5,939 bases of DNA from Coriobacteriaceae bacterium. GTDB lineage: Bacteria > Actinomycetota > Coriobacteriia > Coriobacteriales > UMGS124. Shown here piece after piece: positions 1 through 5,939 of this stretch (positions are counted from its first letter, which is position 1; each line of letters begins with the position of its first letter). The position numbers and the translations under genes are program-made. A model generated the notes under the pieces. The model was not told the origin of the DNA and did not search any database. It saw only the letters and a program-made list of their open reading frames with translations. The stretch lies in contig JAHZHK010000154.1 in NCBI GenBank assembly GCA_019420325.1, positions 1 through 5,939 on the forward strand, in the 5' to 3' direction.

Positions 1-879
1 GGCTTCCAGGCCGTGCACAACGTCCAGGGTACCTTCGCCTTCAACCAGGACGAGATCACGCCCAGCGACGACCTGTTCAACATCTTCGGCGCCACGGTTG
101 AGAGCATGTGCGCCAAGCCGACCATCAACAGCACCGTCAACAACGGTGTTGCCAACTACTATGTCAACGTCGGCGGCGACATCAAGAAGGCCTTCACGGT
201 GAACATCACCGACATGGAGGAAGACTCCGTGCGCGACGTTCTCGTCTGCTCCTGCGCCACGGGCGGCACCCTCGCCCAGGCCGAGGTTGTCGGCGTGCCC
301 GTCGAGAAGCTCCTCAACCTCGCCGAGCTCGAAGAGGGCGTCAACACCTTCACCGCTTACGGCGCTGACGGCTACGGCGTTCCCATGCCCCTGGACTACG
401 TCCTCGAGAACAAGGCCATGCTCGTGTACCAGATGAACGGCGACAAAATCGCCGAGGGCACGACGCAGCTTTGGATGCCCAAGACGGTTGCCGCCTACTT
501 CACCCGCGACGTCGTCAGCCTGCAGGTCACCCGCGAGGAGAACGTCCCCACGGTCAACAAGGCCGGTCAGGACTACCGCGGCAAGGTCAACATCGTGAAC
601 ACGAGCGACTCCGCCCTCTTCCACGTTGGCGACGACATCACCTTCAAGGGCCACGCCGACGACCTGGGTTCGCCCATCGCCGCCCTCGAGGTCTCCCTCG
701 ACGGCGGTCAGACCTGGACGGTCTGCTCCACCGAGGGTGCCACGGCCGATCGCTGGGTCTCCTGGGAGTTCACGACTCAGATCGCCGATCCCGGCGAGTA
801 CGAGTTCACCGTGCGCGCCATCACGGCCGACGGCACCATCTCGCCCATCGCTGCCACCACGCAGTTCACGGTCGAGTAA
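1..879 (+). CDS. Molybdopterin-dependent oxidoreductase (sulfite oxidase fold), C-terminal part
   Basis: The reading frame is open from base 1, so the N-terminus lies outside the window; 292 residues are visible. The first two thirds match the oxidoreductase molybdopterin-binding domain: a Cys-Ser-Cys-Ala-Thr-Gly-Gly stretch (bases about 247-267) sits where the family places its molybdenum-ligand cysteine. It is followed by GVPVEKLL, then ADGYGVPMPLDYVL, then LVYQMNGDKI, then TQLWMPKTVAAYFTRDV. The last ~100 residues (from about base 575) form an Ig-like beta domain with LEVSLDGGQTW, typical of the Mo-co oxidoreductase dimerisation domain. Family members are usually exported, periplasmic or cell-surface oxidases or reductases; the substrate cannot be told from this part. 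Export signal and any haem or electron-transfer domain would be upstream. Codon usage is strongly GC-rich. It ends just before a strong terminator, so it is the last gene of its transcript. Confidence 0.88.
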   Translation, partial: GFQAVHNVQGTFAFNQDEITPSDDLFNIFGATVESMCAKPTINSTVNNGVANYYVNVGGDIKKAFTVNITDMEEDSVRDVLVCSCATGGTLAQAEVVGVPVEKLLNLAELEEGVNTFTAYGADGYGVPMPLDYVLENKAMLVYQMNGDKIAEGTTQLWMPKTVAAYFTRDVVSLQVTREENVPTVNKAGQDYRGKVNIVNTSDSALFHVGDDITFKGHADDLGSPIAALEVSLDGGQTWTVCSTEGATADRWVSWEFTTQIADPGEYEFTVRAITADGTISPIAATTQFTVE

Positions 880-912
880 GCACGTAGAGCTGAACACCGC
901 ATAGGCACCGCT

Positions 913-952
913 AGCCGCCGGGCTCCTCAACACAGGGGCTCGGCGGTTTTTT
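913..952 (+). terminator. Rho-independent terminator of the molybdoenzyme gene
   Basis: Arms at 915-926 (CCGCCGGGCTCC) and 935-946 (GGGGCTCGGCGG) pair over 12 bp with two G-U wobbles around an 8-base loop. Six T residues follow at 947-952. Bases 913-914 can pair with the first T residues. It lies 33 bp after the stop codon and separates the oxidoreductase transcript from the LuxR gene. Confidence 0.9.
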
Positions 953-998
953 GGCCCTTCTCGGGGGATGGCCCATAAGGCCGCAAGTGCAACACCTG

Positions 999-1007
999 TG
1001 GTATCAT
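999..1007 (+). promoter_or_regulatory. Candidate extended -10 promoter for the LuxR-type gene
   Basis: TGG followed by TATCAT fits the extended -10 pattern (TGn-TATAAT with one mismatch in the hexamer). No good -35 hexamer is seen 16-18 bp upstream, which extended -10 promoters tolerate. Transcription would begin near 1014, downstream of the first in-frame ATG at 968, so this promoter favours the internal ATG at 1043 as the true start. This is inferred from pattern only. Confidence 0.45.
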
Positions 1008-1031
1008 CATCTGCAAAAAAGGGGAGAACGC

Positions 1032-1036
1032 GGGAG
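1032..1036 (+). promoter_or_regulatory. Ribosome binding site deciding the LuxR-type gene start
   Basis: GGGAG lies 6 bases before the ATG at 1043. The longer reading frame begins at ATG 968, but that codon has only a G-run touching it with no spacing, and its extra 25 residues are low-complexity and basic. The internal start is therefore preferred. Confidence 0.6.
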
Positions 1037-1042
1037 CGTGCC

Positions 1043-2659
1043 ATGAAGACACAGCAGCCCGGCCAAGGGGTCGAGGATACTGGCTGCACAATTAAAGAGA
1101 AGCAGGCAAAGGGGACGCCTGATACCAATGTACATGCAGCTGTCAATCAGACTGCCGTGCGTGCGGCCCTGAGCGCCGCGCGCCTCACGCCGTTTGAGCT
1201 CATCTGCGGCCTGGGCTTGGCATGCAACTTTGTCTGGTGCACGCTCGAAGGCCATGCAGTGGGCTTTTTGACCTCGGCACACAGCTTCTATGCCACCGTC
1301 AACTGCCGCATTTTCTTCCAAATTGGCCTGTTCATCATGGCGCTCGTCATGATTTTCGCCCCGCGCATGCTCGAGCGCCACGACCGCATGCTTGCCCGGG
1401 TCATCCCCATCCTGTCAGCCGTGGCAACAGTCGCCTACGCCCGCCCCGGAACTGCGGAGCCATTGACGCCCGACCTGCCCTCGGTCATTGGACTTACGGT
1501 CTCAGGCATGGGGTACTGCTGGCTTGTCGCGCGGTTCTACCTCATGATTTCGCAAAGGCGCGGCTTCGCGTCGTGCGTGATGGCCACCATTTTGTGCCTG
1601 ATATTCAAGGAACTCGCCCTGTCGTTCCTATTCACGATTCCAAGCGCGGCCCAAATCGTCATTGCCTCAAGCATGCCCATTTGCATGTGCGCGCTGTGCG
1701 CCCTGGCAGCGCGCATGCCCGTTGCGGAGAAGCCCGCAAATCCCGAGCATCTCCCCCAGGGCAAGGCCACCAAACAGGACACGCTTCTCTACGCCTGCGT
1801 TCTTGCCCTTATTCTGTCTACGCTACGCGGCTTCTCGAACCTGGGCATGTGGGGTTCTGAATTCCCCGGCGTAGTCGGCCCCGGCACGTCGCTTTTTGCG
1901 GCGGTGCTTTACGCGGTTGCCCTCGTGGTGTTCGGCCTCTTTGCCGTGCTCGTTCCCTCAGCCTGGCCCACGCCCGCTCGTTTCAGGCCCGCCACGCTTG
2001 TGCTTCTTGCCGGGCTCTTCCTCATCACGCTGCGCTCGTACCTGGGCGACGAGGCTGTTCCCTACGAGCTGCTGCAGGTCGAGGAGCTCTTGTCGCACCT
2101 CGCCTTCTGGTCTGCCGTCGCGGCGCTTCTCCAGGGCGAGTCTGAACCCACGCTGCGCACGACAGCCCTACCGATTGCCGTCTACTCGGGGGCAAGCGCC
2201 CTGCTCGTCATGCTCATGAGCCGCACGGCCGCGCTCAGCTTCGTCTTCGTGATCATCGTGGCCTACCTGGTCTTTGCGGCCATCACAAGCCGCGGGATTA
2301 GAGGCGGCGGCACATGGCAGACCGAGGGGCTGGAAGGCACGGCCGCCGTCGCCGAGGCCGGGACCAACGGCCAGCAGCCCACAGTGGCTGCGGCAGATGA
2401 GGCTGCGCCCGAAGACGCCCTCAACACGGCCGTCAACCTTACCTGCGACCGGCTCATCGACGAGTACCGCCTCTCCCCGCGTGAGGCACAGATTCTCCCC
2501 ATGGTCATCGAGGGACGCTCGCGTGCCTACATTAGCGAGCAGCTCAACCTGTCGGACAGCACGGTGAAGACGCACATCTCCCATATCTATGGCAAGTGCT
2601 CCGTCACCGGGCGCCAAGGTCTCGTCGAACTGGTGTTCCAAGCCCCGGAAGAGGCCTAG
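1043..2659 (+). CDS. LuxR-family transcriptional regulator with a 12-helix membrane domain
   Basis: From ATG 1043 the protein has 538 residues (563 if ATG 968 is used). After a polar N-terminal tail of ~47 residues, about twelve hydrophobic segments fill residues ~50-415; they include FFQIGLFIMALVMIF, VIGLTVSGMGYCWLVARF, AAVLYAVALVVFGLFAVL and FVFVIIVAYLVFAAI. An Ala/Gly/Glu-rich linker follows. Residues ~475-530 are a LuxR/FixJ-type helix-turn-helix with the signatures LSPREAQIL, AYISEQLNLSDSTVKTHISHIYGK and GRQGLVELV. No receiver or autoinducer domain is present, so the membrane bundle probably senses the signal and the tethered HTH binds DNA. This architecture is widespread in Eggerthellaceae, often beside respiratory or reductase genes. 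The upstream molybdoenzyme is the simplest candidate target, but that is inference. It has its own promoter and is separated from that gene by a terminator. The signal is unknown. Confidence 0.9.
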   Translation: MKTQQPGQGVEDTGCTIKEKQAKGTPDTNVHAAVNQTAVRAALSAARLTPFELICGLGLACNFVWCTLEGHAVGFLTSAHSFYATVNCRIFFQIGLFIMALVMIFAPRMLERHDRMLARVIPILSAVATVAYARPGTAEPLTPDLPSVIGLTVSGMGYCWLVARFYLMISQRRGFASCVMATILCLIFKELALSFLFTIPSAAQIVIASSMPICMCALCALAARMPVAEKPANPEHLPQGKATKQDTLLYACVLALILSTLRGFSNLGMWGSEFPGVVGPGTSLFAAVLYAVALVVFGLFAVLVPSAWPTPARFRPATLVLLAGLFLITLRSYLGDEAVPYELLQVEELLSHLAFWSAVAALLQGESEPTLRTTALPIAVYSGASALLVMLMSRTAALSFVFVIIVAYLVFAAITSRGIRGGGTWQTEGLEGTAAVAEAGTNGQQPTVAAADEAAPEDALNTAVNLTCDRLIDEYRLSPREAQILPMVIEGRSRAYISEQLNLSDSTVKTHISHIYGKCSVTGRQGLVELVFQAPEEA

Positions 2660-2683
2660 GGGCAAAGATGCCGGCAGGTATGC

Positions 2684-2713
2684 ATGGCAATTGAACCTGT
2701 CCCTCTGTGTCAT
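2684..2713. repeat. Possible REP-like dispersed repeat remnant
   Basis: On the minus strand this stretch contains GGGACAGGTTCAATTG, a sequence style I associate with short repeats mobilised by REP-associated Y1 transposases in many bacteria. Its ends ATGGCA (2684-2689) and TGTCAT (2708-2713) pair over 6 bp with one G-U wobble. No second copy is in the window and no transposase is nearby, so the identification rests on recalled resemblance only. Confidence 0.3.
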
Positions 2714-2724
2714 ACGTGCACGTA
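2713..2724. other. Perfect 12-bp palindrome between convergent genes
   Basis: TACGTGCACGTA is its own reverse complement. It lies in the gap between the ends of the LuxR and HTH-kinase genes, where an operator would not normally be expected. A perfect 12-bp palindrome is expected about once by chance in a window of this size, so function is not claimed. Confidence 0.3.
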
Positions 2725-2725
2725 G

Positions 2726-2762
2726 CTCGACACCCGAAACCTGGATGGTTCGGATAGTCTCG
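2726..2762. other. Bulged hairpin flanked by a short direct repeat
   Basis: CCGAAACC (2734-2741) pairs with GGTTCGG (2747-2753) with one bulged A and a 5-base loop. The hexamer CTCGAC flanks it at 2726-2731 and 2757-2762. The position between convergent stop codons would suit a bidirectional terminator, but neither side has a T-run, so this is only a weak candidate. Confidence 0.25.
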
Positions 2763-2794
2763 ACTTTATGGCAAGGATAGTTGCAAACGCCGCG

Positions 2795-4120
2795 CTACAA
2801 AAACTCGCAAATGTGCGTAAGACGTTGAACGCGCCAGCGAATGCCCTCGCAGATGAGGTCAATACGCTGGGGCGAAAGGGTACTTTTGCAAAGAACTTCG
2901 CGTGCATACTCGTCCAAGTCCTGGATTTTGTCCGTGTCAACCCAATCCAAATCGGCGAGCTGTAATTGTTTCCCAGGATTGATCTCAAACTGCTTGGAAC
3001 TGAACGTGAAATCATGGGCGGCCAAAAGATCCTCGCGGTCGCACCACAAGCTTGAGCCTGTGTCAAAAATCGGCGCAATGCGACATGCAAGAGTCTCAAC
3101 ATTTCGCACAATACCAAAGTTGCGCCAATGACGGTCGGCGTTTGCCATCACATCATCGCAAACAATCCCATACGAAATAGCCCGTGGTACGTCATCAATC
3201 CCCAGCTCATAACAACATTCCAGGTAGTGCTGATAATCGCTGTGGTGAGGCCCTCGCGGCCTGAGCATGCGTACATAATGCGCAGGGACATACTCCTCCT
3301 CATCCGAAAGGAAGTTGGAGCAAAGTGACACCAAGGCGTCGGCTTCTTTCCCCAGGGCATAGGCACAAAACTGGGTTTCAGGCATGATGCGCCTACAGAG
3401 TTCTGTTGCAATGACCTCATTGCACGGCTCTTGAAAAAAGGTTTCGCCTCCCTTGGCAAGCATCCTCCTTCCATCTGACGCCACAAACCAATGCTTGGGC
3501 AAAACGCCGTCAGATGTGTTGTCCGGATGCCTTTGAGGTTCAAGCCCTTCGCTTGCGATATTCAGTCTCTCAAAATCATTCGTGAAAAAGTTGAGCTTGT
3601 CCCACGTCGCATCCAGCCCCTCGGGCCGCACCCAGTACTGGTCGGACAGCGAGAGTCCGAGGTTGCGATACACGAGCTCTTCGGGCAACGCAGCGCCCCA
3701 TTGTGCAAGAATGTCAGCGAGACCCTTCCTCGCCTGGGGTATCCCTCGCCCGCTCCACCAAGAAGAAAGAGCGGCTGCGGAAATCTTGCCGCGCTCGTCG
3801 ACCAAACCAAGCGGAGCACGGCTCTCATCCACAAGGGGGCCCACAGACGAAAATATGCCACGTCTCATGTCATATACTGCCGGCGCAATGATGTGATTAC
3901 GATTCATCAGCTCTAGCCGCACCTCGCCGGCGCCATTTCCTTTTCGAGGCCGCCCGCCACGCCTGTCCACATCACTTGTAAGGCGCTTCCCCAGGCTTTC
4001 CTCATCCACAAGCCAAATCCCGCTGACCTTCTCAGCCGTCAGGACGCCCGTCTCAATCAACGCATAGACACGGCGCCTTGAAACTCCGAGCATCGTCGCG
4101 GCCTCACCAACGGTCTTCAT
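2795..4120 (-). CDS. Excisionase/MerR-type HTH fused to a HipA-like kinase domain
   Basis: From ATG 4120 the protein has 441 residues. Residues 1-45 are a MerR/excisionase-like winged helix-turn-helix (TVGEAATMLGVSRRRVYALIETG, then an IWLV wing strand). A basic GGRPRK patch at 55-60 resembles an AT-hook core. A middle region (~70-185) carries WWSGRGIP and GLSLSDQYW, seen in Firmicutes and Actinobacteria HipA-like proteins. The kinase fold follows: MLAKGG with candidate ATP-binding Lys223, QEPCNE with Glu231, catalytic-loop motif NADRHWRN (Asp329, His331, Asn334), and IFDTG with candidate metal ligand Asp353. The family phosphorylates protein or tRNA-synthetase-type targets; the target here is unknown. 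No separate HipB-like gene is adjacent; the fused HTH may do that job. An in-frame ATG at 4135 exists, but GGGTGG seven bases before 4120 favours the shorter start. Lower GC than all neighbours suggests acquisition. Confidence 0.85.
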   Translation of the reverse strand: MKTVGEAATMLGVSRRRVYALIETGVLTAEKVSGIWLVDEESLGKRLTSDVDRRGGRPRKGNGAGEVRLELMNRNHIIAPAVYDMRRGIFSSVGPLVDESRAPLGLVDERGKISAAALSSWWSGRGIPQARKGLADILAQWGAALPEELVYRNLGLSLSDQYWVRPEGLDATWDKLNFFTNDFERLNIASEGLEPQRHPDNTSDGVLPKHWFVASDGRRMLAKGGETFFQEPCNEVIATELCRRIMPETQFCAYALGKEADALVSLCSNFLSDEEEYVPAHYVRMLRPRGPHHSDYQHYLECCYELGIDDVPRAISYGIVCDDVMANADRHWRNFGIVRNVETLACRIAPIFDTGSSLWCDREDLLAAHDFTFSSKQFEINPGKQLQLADLDWVDTDKIQDLDEYAREVLCKSTLSPQRIDLICEGIRWRVQRLTHICEFL

Positions 4121-4161
4121 CGAAGCACCACCCATCGAGAGTCGGAAACTGTTCTCTTTAA

Positions 4162-4200
4162 CGAATAGTTTTATACCATATTGTCTCAGAAAACTATTCG
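4162..4200 (-). promoter_or_regulatory. Promoter and inverted-repeat operator of the HTH-kinase gene
   Basis: A perfect 11-bp inverted repeat, CGAATAGTTTT (4162-4172) and AAAACTATTCG (4190-4200), has a 17-bp spacer. Read on the minus strand, an extended -10 element (TGG-TATAAA, hexamer at 4175-4170) ends inside the downstream arm. The upstream arm overlaps the -35 position (AATAGT, weak). The predicted start near 4163 falls in the downstream arm. A protein bound to both arms would block this promoter. The obvious candidate is the HTH encoded just downstream, giving autoregulation like that of hipBA. The repeat is seen directly; the binding is inference. Confidence 0.7.
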
Positions 4201-4255
4201 CTCAATGGAATGGTTTTTAATGCCATCGGCCCAAAACCCTCAACGGGCCATGCAG

Positions 4256-4276
4256 AAAATTGGCGGGTACCGGCCA
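4256..4276 (-). terminator. Weak candidate terminator after the HAD gene
   Basis: Read on the minus strand, TGGC and GCCA (4-bp stem, with one more G-C pair past a C-C mismatch) start 4 bases after the stop codon and are followed by ATTTT. The stem is short for a GC-rich genome, so termination here may be partial. Read-through into the HTH-kinase gene is possible. Confidence 0.3.
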
Positions 4277-4280
4277 CTTC

Positions 4281-5108
4281 TTAGAACAAATCCGGAATGG
4301 GCGGAAGCGCCTCGCCTTCCGACGCGGCAAGCGCGTGCAGCTCAGCCTGCACGGCGTGCTCGACGTTCGTGCCCACCGTACGCTCGGCAATCTGCTTCAC
4401 GGCGTAGCGGCCGTTGCCCATGGCGACAGGATGGCCCACCGAGGTCAGCAGCTCGTAATCGTTCATCGAGTCGCCGAATGCCATGACCTGCTCGGCACGA
4501 ATGCCGCGGCGCTCGAGCACCTGCCGCAGGCCCGTGGCCTTGGAGACGCCCTTTTGCATGACGTCGATCCAGCTGCGGCCCGAGGGAGCGAATACAAAGA
4601 CGTCGCCCAGTTCGCGCTCAAGCACGTATGCCATATCCATGACGTTGCCCGGCGTGTCGCAATACACCGACGCCTTGATGATGGCAGTCTCAGGCGAGGG
4701 AACCTCGTGCACCACGACAGCCTGGCGCAGGTCCTTGTCGGCCTCAAGCTCAAAACAGCCGGGCTCGTCGAGCAAATAACTGTTCTTCTCGTCGAACAGT
4801 GCCATATGCAGGCAGTCGAACGTGTCGACGACCTTCTTGAGACGCCTGAGCGCCATATGCGAGAACACCTCGCGGTCGACAAGCTCGCCTGCGACCATGA
4901 CCTGGGCGCCGTTGGAGGCCACGAAGTCGATGCACCCGTCCACGGGCTCGAGAAATTCCCGCAGGGTGTCGAGTCGGCGGCCCGAGGAAACGACAAAACG
5001 CACACCCGCCTTGTCAAGCTGCCTGATGAGCTCGAACGTCTCAGGCGGCACCTGGGAGTTCTCGTCGAGCAGCGTGCCGTCCATATCAGATGCTACCAGC
5101 CTGATCAT
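4281..5108 (-). CDS. Cof-type HAD-IIB family hydrolase (phosphatase)
   Basis: This complete 275-residue protein has the usual length for Cof/YidA-like HAD phosphatases. All four HAD motifs are visible: motif I DMDGTLLD with nucleophile Asp8 and acid/base Asp10; motif II VVSSGR near Ser41; motif III Lys190 in KGVSKATGL; and motif IV FGDSMNDYELL with metal ligands Asp213 and Asp217. The C2-type cap occupies roughly residues 85-185, between motifs II and III, which defines subclass IIB. VASNGAQV (63-70) is also typical of the family. Members are cytoplasmic magnesium-dependent phosphatases acting on sugar phosphates, flavin precursors or similar small molecules; the substrate cannot be predicted here. 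AAGGGA lies about 11 bases before ATG 5108 as a ribosome binding site. It reads in the same direction as the HTH-kinase gene, 145 bp away, but that gene has its own promoter. Confidence 0.93.
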   Translation of the reverse strand: MIRLVASDMDGTLLDENSQVPPETFELIRQLDKAGVRFVVSSGRRLDTLREFLEPVDGCIDFVASNGAQVMVAGELVDREVFSHMALRRLKKVVDTFDCLHMALFDEKNSYLLDEPGCFELEADKDLRQAVVVHEVPSPETAIIKASVYCDTPGNVMDMAYVLERELGDVFVFAPSGRSWIDVMQKGVSKATGLRQVLERRGIRAEQVMAFGDSMNDYELLTSVGHPVAMGNGRYAVKQIAERTVGTNVEHAVQAELHALAASEGEALPPIPDLF

Positions 5109-5269
5109 ACAATCTATCTTCCCTTCTAGGCGGACCCCTTGCCCGCCCCCGCCTGGGCCCCATTGCTCAGGCGATTCTGCATACCGATTACTTCAAGGGA
5201 AGGATACCCGCCGCTCAGCGGGCGCAGCCACCCCGCACACAAGCTGTACGCAGGCTTGACCGAACCTTT
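5109..5269. other. GC-rich leader region upstream of the HAD gene, no gene seen
   Basis: No coding pattern is convincing here. Two small inverted repeats are visible: CCCGC (5207-5211) with GCGGG (5218-5222), and CAAGC (5240-5244) with GCTTG (5254-5258). The promoter of the HAD gene should lie in this stretch on the minus strand, but I cannot identify a good -35/-10 pair. Neither hairpin has a T-run, and I do not recognise a known riboswitch. Confidence 0.3.
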
Positions 5270-5318
5270 ACGCAACAAACACCAAAGGCCCGCCCTCCAG
5301 GTGCGGAGAGCGGGCCTT
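5270..5318 (-). terminator. Probable terminator of the flavoprotein reductase gene
   Basis: Perfect 9-bp arms AAGGCCCGC (5285-5293) and GCGGGCCTT (5310-5318) enclose a second 4-bp stem (CTCC with GGAG) after one C-A mismatch, with a 6-base loop. On the minus strand the hairpin runs into a T-rich stretch (TTTGGTGTTTGTTG). The plus-strand side has no T-run, so it is assigned to the minus-strand reductase that ends about 80 bases upstream. Confidence 0.65.
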
Positions 5319-5398
5319 GGGGACATCACGCCGCGAGACTCCTGCTCAGGCAGTCGCCTCGTGCGCGGCGCGCGAGGAACGATTGGTCGCCGTGGGCC

Positions 5399-5939
5399 TT
5401 ATGCCACGTCGGCCACGAGGCTGTCAGCGGCGAGCTTGCCGAAGACGACCGTGTCGACGACGGCGTTGCCGCCCAGACGGTTGGCACCGTGGATGCCGCC
5501 CGTGACCTCACCGGCAGCGTACAGGCCCTCGATCTTCTCGCCGCCGTCGGCAGCCATGACATGGCCGGCGGGGTCGATGGTCAGGCCGCCCATGGTGTGG
5601 TGCACGCAAGCCTGGCGAGGAGTGGCGACCCAGGGGCCGTTCTCGAGCTTGCAGGAGAAGAGCGTACGGCCGAACTCGTCGGAACCGGTCTCGACAGCCT
5701 CGTTGAAGGCGTCGACGGTAGCCTGGAGCACGGCCGGATCCATGTCGAGTTTGGCGGCCAGGCCGTCAAGCGTCTCGTCCCACACGACGTAGCCGTTGTC
5801 GCTCAGATAATCGAAGGTGAAACCGTCAGCGGAGCGCCATGCGGGGTCGTGGATGTCGGCGTAGAGCGAACCGTCGGCGGACTCGAGCAGGTAGAAGTAC
5901 TGCTCGGGCTGGTCGAGAACGCCCAGGCAGATCTTGTCG
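5399..5939 (-). CDS. FAD-dependent fumarate reductase/flavocytochrome c-type oxidoreductase, C-terminal part
   Basis: About 179 residues are visible, and the frame stays open to the right edge (it begins DKICLGVLDQPEQYFYLL), so the FAD-binding N-terminus is outside. The C-terminal signatures of the FAD-binding-2 family are strong: VHHTMGG (about 5585-5605) and GLYAAGEVTGG, then IHGANRLGGNAVVDTVVFG (about 5435-5530). In Shewanella flavocytochrome c3 the equivalent histidine and the arginine of NRLGGNA (here codon 5477-5479) bind and position the fumarate carboxylates, so the active-site half seen here is intact. These enzymes reduce fumarate, urocanate, cinnamates or other unsaturated acids, often at the cell surface in Coriobacteriia; the substrate is not predictable from this part. 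The stop codon TAA at 5401-5399 is followed by a long hairpin. Confidence 0.9.
   Translation of the reverse strand, partial: DKICLGVLDQPEQYFYLLESADGSLYADIHDPAWRSADGFTFDYLSDNGYVVWDETLDGLAAKLDMDPAVLQATVDAFNEAVETGSDEFGRTLFSCKLENGPWVATPRQACVHHTMGGLTIDPAGHVMAADGGEKIEGLYAAGEVTGGIHGANRLGGNAVVDTVVFGKLAADSLVADVA

Noticed and set aside
968..1042. N-terminal 25-residue extension of the LuxR-type protein from ATG 968
   Set aside because: No spaced ribosome binding site is present, and the likely promoter element lies inside the extension.
2168..2713. A 181-codon minus-strand frame opposite the LuxR HTH
   Set aside because: It is antisense to the conserved LuxR signature and has no domain of its own.
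2768..2965. A 65-codon plus-strand frame at the end of the HTH-kinase gene
   Set aside because: It overlaps the conserved end of the kinase gene on the opposite strand and has no ribosome binding site that I can see.
4205..4250. Possible GGCCC/GGGCC hairpin between the HAD and HTH-kinase genes as a terminator
   Set aside because: The stem is only 5 bp with a 12-base loop, and on the minus strand it is followed by an A-run rather than a T-run.
4260..5129. A 289-codon plus-strand reading frame opposite the HAD gene
   Set aside because: It is slightly longer than the real gene but mirrors it on the other strand; its translation has no recognisable domain, and all four HAD motifs are on the minus strand. 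Such antisense frames are common in GC-rich DNA.
5139..5792. A 217-codon plus-strand reading frame over the reductase tail and the gap
   Set aside because: It runs through a strong hairpin and antisense to clear FAD-reductase motifs; its composition is Ser/Pro/Arg/Ala-rich, as in shadow frames.

Overview
The window looks like high-GC chromosomal DNA from an anaerobic actinobacterium of the Coriobacteriia, most likely Eggerthellaceae. The clues are a membrane-anchored LuxR-family regulator with about twelve helices, the tail of a sulfite-oxidase-like molybdenum oxidoreductase and the tail of a flavocytochrome-c/fumarate-reductase-type flavoprotein, a mix that such genomes carry in many copies. 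The assignment is inference from protein style and base composition, not from a marker gene.

Layout: (1) Bases 1-879, plus strand, hold the C-terminal part of a molybdopterin oxidoreductase, closed by a clear rho-independent terminator. (2) An extended -10 box and a ribosome binding site precede a plus-strand gene (1043-2659) for a 12-helix membrane protein ending in a LuxR helix-turn-helix. (3) A 135-bp convergent gap holds a possible dispersed-repeat remnant, a 12-bp palindrome and a bulged hairpin. (4) On the minus strand, 2795-4120 encodes a winged-helix/excisionase-type DNA-binding domain fused to a HipA-like kinase fold. (5) Its AT-rich upstream region holds a perfect 11-bp inverted repeat that frames a good -10 element. 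(6) A minus-strand Cof-type HAD phosphatase occupies 4281-5108. (7) A 290-bp gap contains a long hairpin that probably ends the next gene. (8) A minus-strand FAD-dependent reductase runs off the right edge (5399-5939).

The two window-edge genes are respiratory-type oxidoreductases, and the LuxR protein is plausibly the dedicated sensor-regulator of one of them, most simply the molybdoenzyme just upstream on the same strand. The HTH-kinase gene is different in character. Its GC content is visibly lower than its neighbours (about 48-50% in sampled 60-base lines, against 65-77% in lines sampled from the HAD gene and the molybdoenzyme), its promoter region is about 33% GC, and it has its own operator-like repeat. 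It looks like an acquired, self-regulated single-gene module. I see no tRNA, rRNA, CRISPR array, transposase or integrase.
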